NCBI RefSeq assembly: GCF_040543805.1
Contig: NZ_JBEUMS010000005.1
Coordinates: 62,001-126,000 of the forward strand
Source of the DNA: Arcicella rosea
Lineage (GTDB): Bacteria > Bacteroidota > Bacteroidia > Cytophagales > Spirosomataceae
DNA length: 64,000 nt
Direction of reading: 5' to 3'
Shown: positions 1 to 7,779 of the stretch, one piece after another
Position numbering within the stretch: position 1 is the stretch's first letter
Layout of the letters: the number at the start of each line of letters is the position of its first letter
Translations under genes and position numbers: made by a program
The notes under the pieces: generated by a model
The model's input: only the letters and a program-made list of their open reading frames with translations
What the model was told of the DNA's origin: nothing
Databases searched by the model: none

Positions 1-403
1 CAGCTTTTGGCGAAATGTGTGGGTCGAGTCCACTCCCAGAAGCAGTTACTAATTCAGAAGGAATTTCTGCTTTGGGTACTGTTGGGTTATGAACTAAAAA
101 TGTATCAATACGAGCTTGTACTTGAGCCAAATAATCAGGGTTGGTAGTTCCTTTGTTTGAACCACCAGAACCCGCAGCATTATAATTCACCACCGAAGGA
201 CGACCATTAAAATACTGGTCCTGGTCGAATTTCTGACCAATATTGGCTGCTCCAACAACTTTACCTTTGTATTCAACAAAAGTAACTTTTCCTTTATCAG
301 GAGCAAGTTGAGCAAAGCCTAACACGATTAAAGGATACACAAAAGCAAATAGCAATACACACAATAAAGTGAGTTTAAGTGCTGGAAAAAATTGAGTTTT
401 CAT
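1..403 (-). CDS. kdpC: Potassium-transporting ATPase subunit C (partial, C-terminus outside window)
   Basis: KdpC is the small membrane-anchored subunit of the KdpFABC potassium pump, thought to stabilise the complex and help ATP binding by KdpB. The 134 visible residues begin with a short cytoplasmic stretch and one hydrophobic helix (about residues 8-33). They continue with the conserved family pattern FNGRPS, YNAAGSGGSN and SGSGLDPHIS. The ATG at 403 is the first start after kdpB, which ends 129 bases upstream. It is the last visible gene of the minus-strand kdp run. The coding frame is open to base 1, so the C-terminal part lies outside. Identification is firm from motifs and gene order. 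Confidence 0.95.
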   Translation of the reverse strand, partial: MKTQFFPALKLTLLCVLLFAFVYPLIVLGFAQLAPDKGKVTFVEYKGKVVGAANIGQKFDQDQYFNGRPSVVNYNAAGSGGSNKGTTNPDYLAQVQARIDTFLVHNPTVPKAEIPSELVTASGSGLDPHISPKA

Positions 404-413
404 CTTCTTGTCT

Positions 414-528
414 GTTATCGGTTAACCGTTAATTGTTATCTGTTAATAGTTAACCGTATATTACTTTAATAAACTTTCTTAATTTGGGAACTTTTTAGCT
501 CAAAAAGAACTCCTTGATAACCGATAAC
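414..528. repeat. Inverted repeat in the kdpB-kdpC junction
   Basis: The 129-base junction is AT-rich and contains a perfect 11-base inverted repeat, GTTATCGGTTA at 414-424 and TAACCGATAAC at 518-528. Further degenerate copies (GTTAACCG, GTTATCTGTTA) lie next to the left arm. The right arm ends just before the kdpB stop codon. A stem across the junction could affect mRNA stability or kdpB:kdpC ratio; that role is inference. Confidence 0.6.
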
Positions 529-532
529 CGAT

Positions 533-2578
533 TTAGAAAAACATTCCCACCGCCAAATCAAGTACTTTAATTCCGATAAAAGGAATAATTACACCGCCGA
601 GTCCGTAAATCAATAAGTTTCTTCTTAATAAAGCACTTGCTCCGATAGGCTTGTAGTCAACACCACGCAAAGCCAAAGGAATCAACGCTGGAATGATAAG
701 AGCATTGAAAATCACAGCCGATAAAATAGCACTTTCGGGCGAATGCAAGTGCATAATATTTAGGCCTTGCAAACTTGGAATACTGGCAATAAATAAGGCT
801 GGCACAATGGCAAAGTACTTAGCTACGTCGTTGGCGATAGAAAAAGTAGTGAGCGTACCACGAGTCATTAATAATTGTTTACCGATTTCTACAATCTCAA
901 TCAATTTCGTTGGGTCATTGTCCAAATCCACCATATTTCCCGCTTCTTTGGCGGCCACCGTTCCAGAGTTCATTGCTACACCCACATCCGACTGAGCCAA
1001 AGCTGGTGCATCGTTTGTACCATCGCCCATCATCGCTACCAATTTCCCACTGGCTTGTTCGGCTTTGATATAATTCATTTTATCTTCTGGCTTTGCCTCA
1101 GCGATAAAATCATCTACGCCTGCTTTTTCGGCAATATACTTGGCTGTCAGAGGATTATCTCCTGTTACCATTACCGTTTTAATGCCCATTTTTCTCAAAC
1201 GTTCAAAACGTTCTTGAATACCTACTTTGATAATATCTTGCAATTCGATAACACCCAATACTTTTTCATTTTGAGTTACCACCAAAGGCGTACCACCATT
1301 GCTGGCAATAAATTTCACTTTGTCTGCAATTTCTGTTGGAAAAGTATTGCCTGCACTTTCAGCAAGGTTTTTCATCGAATCAAAAGCACCTTTACGAATA
1401 CGAATACCATTCGCTAAATTCACACCTGACGAACGAGTTTCTGCCGTGAATTTTATCAGTTCAACATCATTTTGCAAAGTCGGAATTTTCAAACCATGAC
1501 TAATGCCCAACTCGATGATTGACTTTCCTTCTGGAGTATCATCTGCTAAAGAACTTAGCACTACAGCATTCATAAATGTCTTGTTATCAGTGCCATTCGC
1601 AGCGTAAAAATTGGTCGCTTTTCGGTTTCCAATCGTAATTGTTCCCGTTTTATCCAACAACAACACATCTATATCTCCTGCTGTTTCTACGGCTTTTCCT
1701 GATTTAGTAATTACATTGGCACGCAAAGCTCTGTCCATCCCAGCAATCCCAATTGCAGATAATAAACCGCCAATTGTAGTAGGAATCAAGCAGACAAAAA
1801 GTGAGATAAAAGCGGCAATCGTAATCGGCGTATTGGCGTAATCTGCAAAAGGTTTTAGGGCTACGCAAACGATGATAAAAATTAAGGTAAAACCTGCCAA
1901 GAGTATCGTTAGAGCGATTTCATTCGGTGTTTTTTGGCGAGATGCACCTTCTACCAAAGCAATCATTTTATCTAAAAAACTCTCGCCCGGTTCGGTCGTA
2001 ACGATTACTTTAATTTTATCAGAAAGTACTTTTGTACCACCCGTTACCGAAGATTTATCGCCACCCGACTCACGAATGACTGGAGCAGATTCGCCCGTAA
2101 TCGCAGATTCATCAATCGTTGCTAAACCTTCAATAATTTCGCCATCAGTAGGGATTGTGTCGCCTGCTTCGCAGACAAATACATCTCCTTTACGGAGTTG
2201 GGCAGAATTTACAATTTGAATTTCGTTCAAATACATTTCACCTACTTGTTTGATAAGCTTTGCAGGCGTTTCTTCACGAGTTTTACGCAAAGAATCTGCT
2301 TGAGCTTTGCCTCGTGCTTCGGCGATGGCTTCAGCAAAATTGGCAAACAATAGCGTGAAAAATAAGATGATTAAAACTGTTAAATTATAAGCAAATGAAC
2401 CTTGGTCTGTATGATTGATGCTATAAATCGTAACGAATAACATCACAAGCGTTCCTAATTCAACCGTGAACATCACTGGGTTTCGGAACATTATTTTTGG
2501 ATTTAGTTTTACAAACGAAGCAGCGAAGGCTTCTTTCACTAAATCCGCTTGGAAAAGCGAAGTTGGTTGGGTTTTCAT
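533..2578 (-). CDS. kdpB: Potassium-transporting P-type ATPase catalytic subunit B
   Basis: KdpB hydrolyses ATP to drive high-affinity potassium import through KdpA. At 681 aa it has the usual family length. Visible P-type ATPase motifs in order are TGES at 161-164 (actuator domain), the phosphorylation site DKTGT with Asp309, MVTGDN in the nucleotide/phosphorylation region, and GDGTNDAPAL near the hinge. Membrane segments flank these at about residues 33-85, 222-280 and the C-terminal 100 residues. It lies between kdpA and kdpC on the same strand, so it is part of the kdp operon. The 269-base gap to kdpA is unusually long and filled with repeats. No key residue appears missing. Confidence 0.98.
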   Translation of the reverse strand: MKTQPTSLFQADLVKEAFAASFVKLNPKIMFRNPVMFTVELGTLVMLFVTIYSINHTDQGSFAYNLTVLIILFFTLLFANFAEAIAEARGKAQADSLRKTREETPAKLIKQVGEMYLNEIQIVNSAQLRKGDVFVCEAGDTIPTDGEIIEGLATIDESAITGESAPVIRESGGDKSSVTGGTKVLSDKIKVIVTTEPGESFLDKMIALVEGASRQKTPNEIALTILLAGFTLIFIIVCVALKPFADYANTPITIAAFISLFVCLIPTTIGGLLSAIGIAGMDRALRANVITKSGKAVETAGDIDVLLLDKTGTITIGNRKATNFYAANGTDNKTFMNAVVLSSLADDTPEGKSIIELGISHGLKIPTLQNDVELIKFTAETRSSGVNLANGIRIRKGAFDSMKNLAESAGNTFPTEIADKVKFIASNGGTPLVVTQNEKVLGVIELQDIIKVGIQERFERLRKMGIKTVMVTGDNPLTAKYIAEKAGVDDFIAEAKPEDKMNYIKAEQASGKLVAMMGDGTNDAPALAQSDVGVAMNSGTVAAKEAGNMVDLDNDPTKLIEIVEIGKQLLMTRGTLTTFSIANDVAKYFAIVPALFIASIPSLQGLNIMHLHSPESAILSAVIFNALIIPALIPLALRGVDYKPIGASALLRRNLLIYGLGGVIIPFIGIKVLDLAVGMFF

Positions 2579-2586
2579 GAGAGTAA

Positions 2587-2845
2587 GCTTTAAGCTGTGA
2601 GCCTTGAGCTATCAGCTTTGAGTTTTGATATGAGTTATGAGCTTTGAGCAGTGAGTTATGAGCAATGAGCTTTGAGTGTTTATTTTTAAAAATCTTACGG
2701 CTAAAGCTTTAAACTTTTAGCCTTGAGCTATCAGCTTTAAGTTTTGATATGAGAAATGAGATGTAAGCTTTGAGCTGTGAGTTATGAGCTTTGGACTTTG
2801 AGTGTTTATTTCTAAAAATCTCACTGCTCACAGCTCGTAGCTTAC
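2587..2845. repeat. Tandem and inverted AGCTTTGAGC-type repeats in the kdpA-kdpB junction
   Basis: Almost the whole gap between kdpA and kdpB consists of degenerate AGCTTTGAGC/AGCTGTGAGT units. A block of roughly 120 bases is duplicated. The phrase starting CCTTGAGCTATCAGCTTT occurs at 2602 and again at 2721, and TTTGAGTGTTTATTT occurs at 2671 and 2797, each followed by TAAAAATCT. The outer ends are also inverted: AGCTGTGAGC at 2593-2602 pairs with GCTCACAGCT at 2826-2835, so the transcript could fold into a long stem. The kdpA stop codon (2848-2850) abuts the repeat. No ORF of note runs through it. Confidence 0.75.
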
Positions 2846-2847
2846 AG

Positions 2848-4542
2848 CTATAAGCTGAAAAATTCCGCAATCGGCCCCAAGGTCAATGCTGGGAAGAATG
2901 ATAAGGCTGCTACGATAAAAATTACGGCAAAAACCATCAAACCAAAAGTACCTGTGTCAGTTTTTAAAGTACCTGCACTTTCAGGAATGTACTTTTTATT
3001 GGCTAAAATTCCTGCAATGGCTACTGGCCCGATGATGGGTAAAAATCTGCTCAGTACCATCACGATACCGCAACTAATATTCCACCAAAGCGTATTGTCG
3101 CCCAAGCCTTCAAAGCCCGAACCGTTGTTGGCTGCCGAAGAAGTATATTCATACAACATTTCTGAAAATCCGTGAAAAGAAGGATTATTCAACCAACCAA
3201 TCTCAGGATTTTTCACAAAAATGAAAGACGATAAAGCAGTAGCTCCCAAAATCATCAGCGGATGTAATAGAGCGATAATCGTTGCGATTTTCATTTCTCT
3301 TGCTTCGATTTTTTTACCCAAAAATTCAGGAGTACGCCCGACCATCAAGCCAGAAATAAATACTGCGATGATGATAAAAACATAGAAGTTCAAGAAGCCA
3401 ACGCCTACTCCACCGTAAAGGGCGTTAATCATCATACCCAAGAGCGTAAACATTCCCGTCAGTGGTGTAAAGCTATCGTGCATGGCGTTTACAGAACCGT
3501 TTGAAGTAACCGTAGTGGATATACCCCAGTATGCAGAAGCGGCAGAACCAAAACGTACTTCTTTGCCTTCCATGCTACCAAGCTGTTGGGTAATTCCCAT
3601 TCGCTCAATGGCGGTATTGCCATTCATTTCTAAATAAATAGAAGGTATCAAGAACAGGAGGAAACCTAAAGTCATTACGCCAAAAATGGTGTAGGCTAAT
3701 TTTTTACCTTTCAGATAATAGCCCAAAGCAAAGACCATCGCTATCGGAATCAACAGGATACTGCCTACTTCTACGATATTGGTGAGGTAATTGGGGTTTT
3801 CAAGTGGGTGAGCAGAGTTTACGCCAAAGTAACCACCGCCATTTGTCCCGATTTGTTTAATGCCAATCATGGCTGCTGCTGGGCCACGAGAAACCTGTAC
3901 GGTATCACCTTGCATTGAAATAAAAGAAGCTTTTCCTTCTACGTTCATGGGTGTTCCGTTGAACAAAGTAATCAAGGCAACGACTAATGAAAGCGGTAAT
4001 AAAATACGAGTACAAGATTTCAAGAAGTAATTGTAAAAGTTACCTAATTTGTCGGTGGTGCGTTCTTTCATGGCATTAAAAACCATCGCACAAACCGCCA
4101 TTCCTGCTCCTGCTGAGATAAATTGGAATAAAGTCAAACAGGCGATTTGTCCTAAGTACGACATGCCACTTTCGCCAGAGTAATGTTGCAAATTGGTATT
4201 CGATAAAAAGGAAATAGCAGTGTTAAAAGCCAAATCTGCCGACATCGAAGGGTTTCCGTCTGGATTCCACGGCAACCAAGCTTGGTTCATCAAAATAAAC
4301 ATTGCCCAGAAAAACCAGAGTAAATTAATGGTCAGTAGCGCCGTAAGATGTTGCTTCCAAGTCATTTCCTGTTTAGGATTGATGCCCGAAATTTGGAAGA
4401 AAAGTTTTTCGATAGGATTAAAAACAGCATCCAGAAAAGTAGCTTCTCCACCGAAAACTTTGGCGATATATTTCCCCAACGGAATAGCACAAACGACGGT
4501 GAGGATAAAGGTGAGGATTACTCCTAAAATTTCAGTATTCAT
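2848..4542 (-). CDS. kdpA: Potassium-transporting ATPase subunit A
   Basis: KdpA is the inner-membrane potassium-selecting subunit of the Kdp pump, related to the Trk/Ktr channel superfamily. The 564 aa protein matches family length and has about ten hydrophobic segments. It shows the four pore-loop regions expected of the family, for example NTNLQHYSGE, GTNGGGYFGVNSAHP, TPLTGMFTLLGM and NNGSGFEGLG. The start ATG at 4542 is 3 bases after the kdpF stop codon, so the two are probably translationally coupled. It leads the structural genes kdpA-kdpB-kdpC. Confidence 0.98.
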   Translation of the reverse strand: MNTEILGVILTFILTVVCAIPLGKYIAKVFGGEATFLDAVFNPIEKLFFQISGINPKQEMTWKQHLTALLTINLLWFFWAMFILMNQAWLPWNPDGNPSMSADLAFNTAISFLSNTNLQHYSGESGMSYLGQIACLTLFQFISAGAGMAVCAMVFNAMKERTTDKLGNFYNYFLKSCTRILLPLSLVVALITLFNGTPMNVEGKASFISMQGDTVQVSRGPAAAMIGIKQIGTNGGGYFGVNSAHPLENPNYLTNIVEVGSILLIPIAMVFALGYYLKGKKLAYTIFGVMTLGFLLFLIPSIYLEMNGNTAIERMGITQQLGSMEGKEVRFGSAASAYWGISTTVTSNGSVNAMHDSFTPLTGMFTLLGMMINALYGGVGVGFLNFYVFIIIAVFISGLMVGRTPEFLGKKIEAREMKIATIIALLHPLMILGATALSSFIFVKNPEIGWLNNPSFHGFSEMLYEYTSSAANNGSGFEGLGDNTLWWNISCGIVMVLSRFLPIIGPVAIAGILANKKYIPESAGTLKTDTGTFGLMVFAVIFIVAALSFFPALTLGPIAEFFSL

Positions 4543-4545
4543 TTT

Positions 4546-4626
4546 TTAGAATTTTTCAGGTTTTAACAAAACATAACACAAGTAGCCAAAAACGGCAATG
4601 GATAGAGCAAAGAGGGCTGTCATCAT
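4546..4626 (-). CDS. kdpF: Potassium-transporting ATPase small subunit F
   Basis: This 26-residue ORF starts with two Met codons (4626, 4623) and consists of one transmembrane helix. It ends with the segment YVLLKPEKF, the LL-x-PE(R/K)F ending typical of KdpF. KdpF is a single-span peptide that stabilises the KdpABC complex. It ends 3 bases before the kdpA start, the canonical kdpFABC arrangement. It is too short for default ORF calling, so it is easily missed. Confidence 0.9.
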   Translation of the reverse strand: MMTALFALSIAVFGYLCYVLLKPEKF

Positions 4627-4658
4627 GGTTGTAAAAGAATCTTTCGATTCGTTGAAGG

Positions 4659-4742
4659 TTAAATGTTTTCAAAAAAATCAATGGCTTTAAAAAAGAAAGC
4701 AAAGCACAAAAGCCCAGCGAGTAAAAGAAGGATTGTTATCAT
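4659..4742 (-). CDS. 27-residue hydrophobic micropeptide upstream of kdpF
   Basis: A 27-codon ORF lies 32 bases upstream of kdpF on the same strand. It encodes a Leu/Phe-rich helix (MITILLLLAGLLCFAF) followed by the short polar tail KAIDFFENI. It would be a single-span membrane peptide with a conserved-looking acidic end. Position and size suggest a second small subunit or leader peptide of the kdp operon. I do not recognise it as a named family. Its reality rests on length, hydrophobicity and operon position only. Confidence 0.5.
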   Translation of the reverse strand: MITILLLLAGLLCFAFFFKAIDFFENI

Positions 4743-4770
4743 CGTTTTAATTATTTGTTCGATGACCTTA

Positions 4771-4788
4771 TGCCAAAATATAAGCCAA
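4771..4788 (-). promoter_or_regulatory. Possible, non-canonical sigma-54-like element upstream of kdp
   Basis: On the minus strand the sequence TTGGC-TTATATTT-TGGCA precedes the first kdp micro-ORF by about 29 bases. It resembles a -24 GG / -12 GC element, but GG and GC are 11 bases apart rather than the strict 10, so it may be inactive or chance. It is noted because a sigma-54 activator gene lies at 9053-10384 on the same strand. Confidence 0.18.
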
Positions 4789-4856
4789 GAAAAAAGAAAA
4801 GATTGTTACTTGTTGAAAATCAATAGAATAGAGATTTAAACATATTTTGGGACAAT

Positions 4857-4887
4857 AAAAAACCCTTCCATTTTGGAAGGGTTTTTG
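4857..4887. terminator. Rho-independent terminator-like hairpin
   Basis: The sequence AAACCCTTCC-ATTT-TGGAAGGGTTTTT forms a strong stem with a T tract on the right and an A tract on the left, so it could act in both directions. No gene ends at it: kdp starts on one side and the 5093 gene starts on the other. It is a stranded terminator, perhaps left by gene loss or rearrangement. Confidence 0.7.
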
Positions 4888-5092
4888 TCAGAATGGAAGG
4901 GAGGGATTTGGGATTTGTGGTTTCGGATTTGGGTTGTTTTTCAATAGCTCAGATGAAACCAGAATCTTAACCTACCTAAATTGTATAAGTTTTTAATATT
5001 ATATTTTGGTGTTCTTAGTCTTTAATATGTTTTTAAGAAACAAAATGTAAATTTGAAAACTAATAATTATTAGATTATAAATTAGAGAAATA

Positions 5093-5908
5093 ATGTTAAT
5101 GACAGAAGAAGCAAAAAGTCAACTTCAAAATAATATTGAAAGAAGATTAAATGAGCTAACGAGTGATATTGATGATTTAAACAGACAATATTCCATATTA
5201 GAGACTTGTCGAAAATCTATTAATTGTACTGACGATGTTTACTTTGAAAATCTTCAAAACTTGTTAAACTTTCGACTAATAGTAGGAATAATTAATCTTG
5301 ATTTATGTGCAGCTATATTGATTCATTTAAGAGCTAAATTTCAATATGAGTCCATTTATTCATCAAGACAGATCATCATAATAATATGTGAAGGCTATAA
5401 GAAACTCTACAACTTTATCATTGAAAAAGATAATGGTGATAAGGTAAGTAAATACCGCAATAACTCATTTTGGATTAAAGAAGTTGGAACGGTAGTTCAT
5501 GAAATATTGCCTGAATACCAATCGCAATATGATTTAATAACGCAACAACTTGATAATTATCTAAGTGTAAACTTTGAAACCCTCAAAGTTCAAAGAGATT
5601 TATCTATTCACTATGATAAAGAACCTATTAAAGTTTATGAAATGCTATCTAACTTAGATATTGAGGAAACATTAAAAACAATGATTCCATTTTTAGCAAT
5701 CTTAAATAGCATGTTTTCTTTTATTTTTGAAATAACTAAAGGGTTTGAACAAAAAACAAAATTAGAAATTAAGAATCAAGAACTAAGAATTTTAGAAATT
5801 ATCAACTTAATTAATAAATTCAAAACTGAACAAAACGAAAAAATGATTGAAGATGCCGTTGAACAAATATTTTCATCAAAAAAAAATATCGACAATATCC
5901 AGTTTTAA
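5093..5908 (+). CDS. Hypothetical protein with a HEPN-like RX4H motif
   Basis: This is an all-helical, soluble 271-residue protein with no signal peptide. The N-terminal 50 residues look coiled-coil. In the second half the segment RDLSIHYDKEPIKVY carries an Arg-x4-His motif as in HEPN domains. Its HYD-x-(D/E)P-x-KVY context resembles the Cthe_2314-type HEPN group. HEPN proteins are often RNases in toxin-antitoxin or defence systems, but no nucleotidyltransferase partner is adjacent. Two in-frame Met codons (5093, 5099) are possible starts. The gene stands alone between a stranded terminator and a repeat-rich non-coding stretch. The HEPN assignment is inference from the motif; function is unknown. 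Confidence 0.6.
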   Translation: MLMTEEAKSQLQNNIERRLNELTSDIDDLNRQYSILETCRKSINCTDDVYFENLQNLLNFRLIVGIINLDLCAAILIHLRAKFQYESIYSSRQIIIIICEGYKKLYNFIIEKDNGDKVSKYRNNSFWIKEVGTVVHEILPEYQSQYDLITQQLDNYLSVNFETLKVQRDLSIHYDKEPIKVYEMLSNLDIEETLKTMIPFLAILNSMFSFIFEITKGFEQKTKLEIKNQELRILEIINLINKFKTEQNEKMIEDAVEQIFSSKKNIDNIQF

Positions 5909-6026
5909 AACTATTCACTCCTCTCTACTTGGCGTAGTTATTAAACTACTTCAAAAAGTACTGCAATATTACATTACAAAATGTAAAGCATTTTATTGGT
6001 TTTTCAAGTTGTGACTCACAAAATTT

Positions 6027-6241
6027 GAGCTTTAACTCACACAAACCGCATCACAACTCAATTTTCCCGAGTACCAATACAGAAAAAGAGAGTCGCTATT
6101 CAGAAATGTTGATTTACAAGGCTGGATTTGTGTCTGCTGATACAGTTTCTGTGAGCTGGTACTCACAAAAACTGAATGCTTACTCTCAGAAATGGAGCTA
6201 CAATACAGAATTTGTGAGTTAAAGCTCGCTTTTTCTGTATT
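6027..6241. repeat. Non-coding block bounded by inverted repeats, MITE-like
   Basis: The gap between the HEPN-like gene and the Crp gene (5909-6348) holds a roughly 215-base block with perfect 15-base inverted repeats GAGCTTTAACTCACA (6027-6041) and TGTGAGTTAAAGCTC (6213-6227). A second imperfect pair, AATACAGAAAAAGAG near 6077 and CTTTTTCTGTATT near 6229-6241, is present. Inside is a small hairpin, TGTGAG-CTGGT-ACTCACA around 6150-6166. The motif (A)CTCACAAA recurs several times. An open frame of 65 codons runs through it but follows the repeats and is not a believable gene. Confidence 0.55.
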
Positions 6242-6300
6242 AAAGCTCTTTAATGATGAGAATATACACTCCTGACTATTTTAAAGACTAAACGCATTTT

Positions 6301-6334
6301 TTGCCAAATGACAAATCCCGAAAAGATAACTTTG
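6301..6334 (+). promoter_or_regulatory. Promoter and operator-like palindrome of the 6349 Crp-type gene
   Basis: TTGCCAAATGACAA at 6301-6314 is a near-palindrome repeated almost exactly at 6927-6940 before the next gene. Both copies are preceded by AACGC and a T run. A Bacteroidota -7-like element TAACTTTG lies at 6327-6334, 15 bases before the start codon. The TTTG at 6300-6303 would be the -33 element with a slightly long 23-base gap. The palindrome would therefore overlap the -33 region. Confidence 0.5.
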
Positions 6335-6348
6335 ACTAACTTGCTACA

Positions 6349-6918
6349 ATGAAAGAACTGATAGCATATATATTACGGTTTGGGAATTTAAACCCACAAC
6401 AAATTGACTTCATTGCCTCGAAAGCCAAAGAAATAGTGATTCATAAAGACGAATATTTTTCAGAAGCAGGTAAAACTTCTCGCCAAGTCGGCTTTGTTTT
6501 AGAGGGCATTGTCCGAGTGTGTTATTACAACAATAAAGGCGAAGAAATTACCAAATACTTCATTGAAGAAAACAATCTTGTGGTGGATTTGGAGAGTTTT
6601 GACAATGAAATCCCATCAACAGCTTATGTACAAGCCATTACTGATTGCAAATTGATTATTTTTTCAAAAAAAGATTGGCAAGAATTACTCAACACCATTG
6701 TTGGTTGGGATGCCATTGTACATAAAATTATTTCAAAAGCGTTAATGCAAAAAGTAGAAAGAAGAAGCCCTTTGGTTTCAGAAGATGCTACAACTCGCTA
6801 CTTGAAGTTTATAGAAATATATCCAACTGTGGTTAACCGTATTCCGCTTTCTTACATCGCTTCTTATTTAGGCATTACGCAATCGTCATTGAGCAGAATT
6901 AGAAAAAACATTCGCTAA
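6349..6918 (+). CDS. Crp/Fnr-family transcriptional regulator (no obvious cAMP-binding signature)
   Basis: The 189-residue protein has an N-terminal cyclic-nucleotide-binding-like beta-roll (about residues 25-115, including GFVLEGIVRVCYYNNKGEE). A C-terminal segment (about 160-187, YIASYLGITQSSLSRIRK) reads as the recognition helix of a winged or simple HTH. It is the short Bacteroidota form of Crp, whose effector is usually unknown. It is 75 bases upstream of an SDR gene and shares an upstream palindrome with it. It probably controls itself and the SDR; this is inference. Confidence 0.88.
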   Translation: MKELIAYILRFGNLNPQQIDFIASKAKEIVIHKDEYFSEAGKTSRQVGFVLEGIVRVCYYNNKGEEITKYFIEENNLVVDLESFDNEIPSTAYVQAITDCKLIIFSKKDWQELLNTIVGWDAIVHKIISKALMQKVERRSPLVSEDATTRYLKFIEIYPTVVNRIPLSYIASYLGITQSSLSRIRKNIR

Positions 6919-6926
6919 AACGCTTT

Positions 6927-6940
6927 TTGCCAAATGGCAA
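6927..6940 (+). promoter_or_regulatory. Perfect palindrome TTGCC-AAAT-GGCAA before the SDR gene
   Basis: This is the second copy of the motif found upstream of the Crp-type gene, here a perfect inverted repeat with 5-base arms. It lies just after the crp stop codon and 54 bases before the preferred SDR start. The copy pair strongly suggests a binding site for the regulator encoded between them. That the Crp-type protein binds it is inference. Confidence 0.55.
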
Positions 6941-6993
6941 ATGATTTCATTTTTAAACGAGGCAACTTGCATCATCAATTTAAAAACAAGAAA

Positions 6994-7731
6994 ATGAAAT
7001 CAGTATTAATTACAGGAGCCAACAGAAGTATTGGTTTAGAAACAGCAAAACAACTTTCACAAAAAGGATTATTCGTTTATTTAGGTACTCGTGACCTCGC
7101 AAAAGGAGACGCTATCGTAACAGCATTAAATGAAGATGGATTTCAAAACATCAAAGCGATTGCAATTGATGTTACTAATCTTGATTCAATTTTAGCGGCT
7201 AAAAGTAGTATCGAAAACGAGCAAGGCAAATTAGACATTTTGATAAATAATGCAGGAATAAGCGGAGATTTTCCTCAAAATGCTTCAGATACTTCTATTG
7301 ATGATATTCAAAAAGTATTTGACACCAATTTTTTTGGAGTTATCAGAGTAACACAAATATTTTTAGAACTGCTCAAAAAATCTGAAAGTCCACGAATCAG
7401 CAATATTACTTCTGGGCTGGGTTCATTGACATTGCATAGCGACCCGAATTGGAAATATTATCCCTTTAAATCGGCAAGTTATGGAACATCAAAAACTGCT
7501 TTAAACGCTTTTACTGTGGTATTGGCTTATGAACTAAAAGATTTGCCATTCAAAGTAAATGCGATTGACCCAGGTTATACGGCAACCGATTTTAACCACT
7601 ATAGTGGCCCAGGAACAATAGAAAGTGCGGCTACTTTTATCGTTAAACATACACTAACGGACGAGAATGCTCCGACAGGGCAGTTTTTCAGTAATGATAT
7701 TGAGGATGAAACGGGAGTAAGTCCTTGGTAA
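6994..7731 (+). CDS. Short-chain dehydrogenase/reductase (SDR) family oxidoreductase
   Basis: This is a classical SDR of 245 residues. The N-terminal nucleotide site reads LITGANRSIG, with NNAG at the fourth strand, catalytic Ser in NITSGLGSL and the YxxxK pair in YGTSK. It should be a cytosolic NAD(P)(H)-dependent oxidoreductase; substrate is unknown. I chose the Met at 6994 because it places LITGA at residues 4-8 as usual. An in-frame Met at 6934 would add 20 unconserved residues and would lie inside the palindrome. Downstream is a bidirectional terminator. Confidence 0.92.
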   Translation: MKSVLITGANRSIGLETAKQLSQKGLFVYLGTRDLAKGDAIVTALNEDGFQNIKAIAIDVTNLDSILAAKSSIENEQGKLDILINNAGISGDFPQNASDTSIDDIQKVFDTNFFGVIRVTQIFLELLKKSESPRISNITSGLGSLTLHSDPNWKYYPFKSASYGTSKTALNAFTVVLAYELKDLPFKVNAIDPGYTATDFNHYSGPGTIESAATFIVKHTLTDENAPTGQFFSNDIEDETGVSPW

Positions 7732-7737
7732 AACCTA

Positions 7738-7778
7738 TTTTTTTCATTAGGGCGATACTTAAGCCCTAATGAAAAAAA
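7738..7778. terminator. Bidirectional terminator between convergent genes
   Basis: TTTTTTTCATTAGGGC (7738-7753) pairs with GCCCTAATGAAAAAAA (7763-7778) around a 9-base loop. The long stem with A and T runs on both sides serves both the SDR gene (plus) and the acyltransferase (minus). Confidence 0.9.
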
Positions 7779-7779
7779 G

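Noticed and set aside
875..1417. 180-codon plus-strand frame across kdpB
   Set aside because: It is antisense to the well-supported kdpB gene and its translation has no recognisable domain.
2587..2845. CRISPR-like array in the kdpA-kdpB gap
   Set aside because: Units are degenerate and contiguous without regular unique spacers, and no cas gene is present.
5093..5908. HEPN-MNT toxin-antitoxin pair
   Set aside because: No nucleotidyltransferase or other small partner gene lies next to it.
6025..6222. 65-codon frame in the repeat block
   Set aside because: It follows inverted repeats and TCACAAA units; composition is that of repeats, not of a protein.
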